64,000 nt of DNA from Rhodococcus rhodochrous (GTDB lineage: Bacteria > Actinomycetota > Actinomycetes > Mycobacteriales > Mycobacteriaceae). Below the pieces are notes generated by a model. That model saw only the letters and a list, made by a program, of their open reading frames with translations. It was not told the DNA's origin and did no database searches. This document shows positions 62,378 through 64,000 of the stretch, one piece after another (position 1 is the stretch's first letter; each line of letters begins with the position of its first letter). Both the position numbers and the translations under genes were made by a program. The DNA is taken from NCBI RefSeq assembly GCF_900187265.1, contig NZ_LT906450.1, positions 3,401,444 through 3,465,443 of the forward strand. Direction: 5' to 3'.

Positions 62378-62830
62378 TCAGGCGTTCTGGAGAACGGACT
62401 CCCAGAATCGGGCGAGACCGTCGCGGACACGCTCGACGTCGTCGGTCGTGCCCATCAACTCGAACCGGTACAGATACGGCACCTTGCACTTGCGCGAGAC
62501 GATGTCTCCCGCGAAACAGTACGAGTCGCCGAAGTTGGTGTTACCCGCCGCGATGACACCGCGGATCAGGCTCCGATTGTGCTCGTTGTTGAGGAATCGG
62601 ATGACCTGTTTGGGAACGTAGCGGGTATCGCGGCCCGTGGCGGTCGTCCCGCCACCGTAGGTCGGCACGATCAGTACGTACGGATCGCGGACCTCGAAAT
62701 TCCCCTCACGATCGTGCAGCGGGATCCGGCTGGCCGGGATCCCGAGTTTCTGCACGAATCGGTGGGTGTTCTCGGATGTACTCGAGAAGTACACCAGCGA
62801 TGTTCCCGGGATCGACCCCAGCGAAGCCAT
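62378..62830 (-). CDS. nrdI: NrdI flavodoxin-like protein
   Basis: Flavodoxin-fold protein of 150 residues that supplies the oxidant for making the Mn-tyrosyl radical in NrdF. Recognisable segments: [18 protein letters not shown] with the FMN phosphate loop, [12 protein letters not shown], the NrdI-type [20 protein letters not shown] and [10 protein letters not shown]. It follows nrdH after a 106-nt gap holding two hairpins, and precedes nrdE. Start ATG at 62830. Confidence 0.96.
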   Translation of the reverse strand: MASLGSIPGTSLVYFSSTSENTHRFVQKLGIPASRIPLHDREGNFEVRDPYVLIVPTYGGGTTATGRDTRYVPKQVIRFLNNEHNRSLIRGVIAAGNTNFGDSYCFAGDIVSRKCKVPYLYRFELMGTTDDVERVRDGLARFWESVLQNA

Positions 62831-62868
62831 CGGTAGTCACCACTCTTCATTCGATTGCGAAGACCGGC

Positions 62869-62897
62869 CCGGGCGGACACGGAAGACGTCCGCCCGG
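62869..62897 (-). other. Second hairpin in the nrdH-nrdI gap
   Basis: CCGGGCGGAC (62869-62878) pairs over 10 bp with GTCCGCCCGG (62888-62897), loop 9 nt. It sits between nrdH and nrdI in the transcribed strand and may be a partial terminator or an RNA-processing or stabilising element. Confidence 0.6.
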
Positions 62898-62910
62898 AGA
62901 CGACGACGAT

Positions 62911-62933
62911 CGGGCCGCTGCGAACGCGGCCCG
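62911..62933 (-). other. First hairpin after nrdH
   Basis: CGGGCCGC (62911-62918) pairs over 8 bp with GCGGCCCG (62926-62933), loop 7 nt, directly after the nrdH stop. Confidence 0.55.
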
Positions 62934-62936
62934 GGC

Positions 62937-63167
62937 TCAGGCAGCGACGGTGAGCGCCTTGATGCGATCGGGGCGGAAGCCCGACCAGTGGTCGTCGCCG
63001 GCGACGACGACGGGCGCCTGGAGGTATCCCAGCGCCATGACGTAGTCGCGGGCCTCGGGGTTCTCACTGATGTCGACGACGTCGTACTCGATGCCGGCCT
63101 TGTCGAGGGCGCGGTAGGTGGCAGTGCACTGGACGCAGGCAGGCTTGGTGTAGACGGTGATGTTCAT
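62937..63167 (-). CDS. nrdH: NrdH glutaredoxin-like redoxin
   Basis: Small redox protein of 76 residues that delivers electrons to NrdE. Begins MNITVYTKPACVQCTATYRA, with the CVQC active site at Cys11/Cys14; the QAPVVVAGDDHWSGFRPDRI end is the NrdH signature including the WSGFRPD motif that sets thioredoxin reductase as its partner. First gene of the nrd set. ATG 63167 has AAAGGGG upstream. Controlled by the promoter and NrdR boxes about 130-180 nt upstream, leaving a leader of roughly 150 nt. Confidence 0.97.
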   Translation of the reverse strand: MNITVYTKPACVQCTATYRALDKAGIEYDVVDISENPEARDYVMALGYLQAPVVVAGDDHWSGFRPDRIKALTVAA

Positions 63168-63297
63168 GAATGCCCCTTTTCCGACGGCCGTGGGCGGCCT
63201 GACGACTGACTGCTGTGCGTTACCCGGAAGCCCACTTATCCGTCCGATCCCGCTTCCCCGAGAGATCGTCGGCGCTTGTGGCCCTCCAGCGGTCTAG

Positions 63298-63313
63298 ACA
63301 CTACACCTTGTGC
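63298..63313. promoter_or_regulatory. NrdR box 1
   Basis: ACACTACACCTTGTGC matches the NrdR consensus ACACWATATATWGTGT at 12 of 16 positions. Box 2 starts 32 bp away, the three-turn spacing known for NrdR box pairs. Confidence 0.7.
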
Positions 63314-63329
63314 CCGTCGGATACATAGA

Positions 63330-63345
63330 ACCCAGGATGTTGTGA
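63330..63345. promoter_or_regulatory. NrdR box 2
   Basis: ACCCAGGATGTTGTGA is a weaker match to the NrdR consensus (TTGTG arm good, other arm partial), placed 32 bp from box 1. The probable nrdH promoter overlaps this pair, so NrdR bound to both boxes would block it. NrdR itself is not encoded in the window. Confidence 0.55.
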
Positions 63346-63519
63346 CTTACAAAGGTGATATTCCCAGGTCGCGACCCTCCCTCCACGGCGTTTCGGGCGT
63401 GTCTCGGCGTGTCGCCGCAGTGTGCCCGACAGAGACCTCGAGCACAGTGTGGCGGGTGCCACCGACAACTTCGCGAGGGCGCCGCAAGAACACCTCCCGA
63501 CTGCGCTGTGCGGGGAAGC

Positions 63520-63565
63520 CGGAGGCGGGACGAGCGACCACTTCCGATCGCTCGTCCCGCCTCCG
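63520..63565 (-). terminator. Terminator of the molybdopterin-binding subunit gene
   Basis: A perfect 18-bp stem, CGGAGGCGGGACGAGCGA (63520-63537) with its complement at 63548-63565, and a 10-nt loop, starting 11 nt after the stop of the gene to the right. Confidence 0.8.
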
Positions 63566-63575
63566 ATCCGGTGTG

Positions 63576-64000
63576 TCAGGGCAGTCCGGCCAGCAGGTCG
63601 TCGAGGCGGGCCGGCAGGTTCCGGACCCGCACCCCGGTCGCGTGCCACAGGGCGTTGACGACCGCCGCCGCGCTGCCCACGATCCCGATCTCACCGATCC
63701 CCCGCGACCCCATGGGGGTCGCATGCAGATCTTCGTCGTCGAGCCACTCCGCTTCGATTCCGCGGATGTCGGCGTGCGTCGGGACGTGGTACTCGGACAG
63801 GTCGTGGTTGACGACGTGCCCGAAACGGGCGTCACGGATGCTCTCTTCGAACAGCGCCATCGAGATCCCGAACGACATCCCGCCGATGAACTGCGACCGC
63901 GCCGTCCGCGGGTTGATGACCCGTCCCACGGAGAACAGCCCGAACATCCGGGGCACCCGGATCTCGCCGGTGTCGGCGTCGACGTGCACCTCGGCGAAGT
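63576..64000 (-). CDS. Molybdopterin-binding xanthine-dehydrogenase-family subunit, partial
   Basis: C-terminal 141 residues of a large molybdenum hydroxylase subunit; the 5' part lies beyond the window. It shows the family end: EVHVDADTGEIRVPRMFGLF, GRVINPRTARSQFIGGMSFG, HVVNHDLSEYHVPTHADIRG, the MGSRGIGEIGIVGSAAAVVN segment with the Glu that is the catalytic base in this family, and RNLPARLDDLLAGLP. Substrate (purine, aldehyde, carbon monoxide or an N-heterocycle) cannot be told from this part. Transcribed towards nrdH but insulated by a strong terminator. Confidence 0.92.
   Translation of the reverse strand, partial: FAEVHVDADTGEIRVPRMFGLFSVGRVINPRTARSQFIGGMSFGISMALFEESIRDARFGHVVNHDLSEYHVPTHADIRGIEAEWLDDEDLHATPMGSRGIGEIGIVGSAAAVVNALWHATGVRVRNLPARLDDLLAGLP

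Larger units (their letters stand above)
63168..63575. other. nrdH leader and upstream intergenic region
   Basis: No gene is seen in these 408 nt. From left to right it holds a roughly 130-nt nrdH leader, two NrdR boxes with the probable promoter, a plain stretch (63353-63519) and the terminator of the gene to the right. On the minus strand TATGTA (63327-63322) is a possible -10 and TTGTAA (63352-63347) a possible -35 at 19-bp spacing. Confidence 0.6.

Overview
The window is high-GC actinobacterial chromosome, most likely from a Rhodococcus or a close mycolic-acid-producing relative (Mycobacteriales). Supporting signs are the GTG/TTG starts, the dense 4-nt start/stop overlaps, terminators without U-tracts, an Emb-type arabinosyltransferase homologue, a SerB2-type phosphatase with N-terminal ACT domains, and a gene order that, as I remember it, follows Mycobacterium tuberculosis Rv3004 to Rv3053c almost end to end. 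I could not run any search; the species and the synteny come from recognition of the proteins.

Layout. 0.1-7.4 kb: a small PH-domain membrane protein, ilvD (branched-chain amino acids), a DoxX membrane protein, an LppZ-like beta-propeller lipoprotein, a CPA2 antiporter, and an SDR oxidoreductase-TetR pair with two near-perfect operators. 7.5-16.9 kb: gatB, pfkA, gatA and gatC (transamidosome and glycolysis) interrupted by a NarL-type two-component system and a divergent phospholipase A2 / PF10081-type hydrolase pair; then an ACT-domain protein. 17.0-26.1 kb: an accessory block (amidohydrolase, degenerate ABC ATPase, YhgE/Pip membrane protein, glutamate decarboxylase, giant LuxR/MalT-type regulator, and an unknown six-helix membrane protein). 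26.2-33.6 kb: ligA, a MetE-like protein, mnmA, cysteine desulfurase and etfBA. 33.8-42.9 kb: the Rv3030-Rv3037c-like group (methyltransferase, GH57, GT4, acetyltransferase, hexapeptide acyltransferase, PQQ-like lipoprotein, THUMP-like methyltransferase), related in mycobacteria to polymethylated glucan synthesis, with an amidase inserted. 42.9-55.7 kb: methyltransferase, enoyl-CoA hydratase, Nudix, ABC ATPase, glgX, a broken GNAT gene, a PTH2-domain protein, serB, ctaD, two FecB-like lipoproteins and a second Nudix protein. 55.7-59.0 kb: an arabinosyltransferase (Emb) gene split by a single-base frameshift. 59.1-63.5 kb: the class Ib ribonucleotide reductase set nrdH-nrdI-nrdE-nrdF with two NrdR boxes in the leader. 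The right edge cuts a molybdopterin-binding xanthine-dehydrogenase-family subunit.

How the genes work together. Most of the window is housekeeping: amidotransferase GatCAB, DNA ligase, tRNA 2-thiolation with its sulfur donor desulfurase, electron-transfer flavoprotein, cytochrome aa3 subunit I, serine synthesis and dNTP synthesis. Accessory genes sit as discrete insertions between blocks that are adjacent in M. tuberculosis. The most unusual parts are the frameshifted emb gene, the amidohydrolase/pseudo-ABC/YhgE/glutamate decarboxylase/LuxR block, the coupled PLA2-PF10081 pair facing a two-component system, and several strong operator-like palindromes. No tRNA, rRNA, CRISPR array, insertion sequence or prophage gene was seen.
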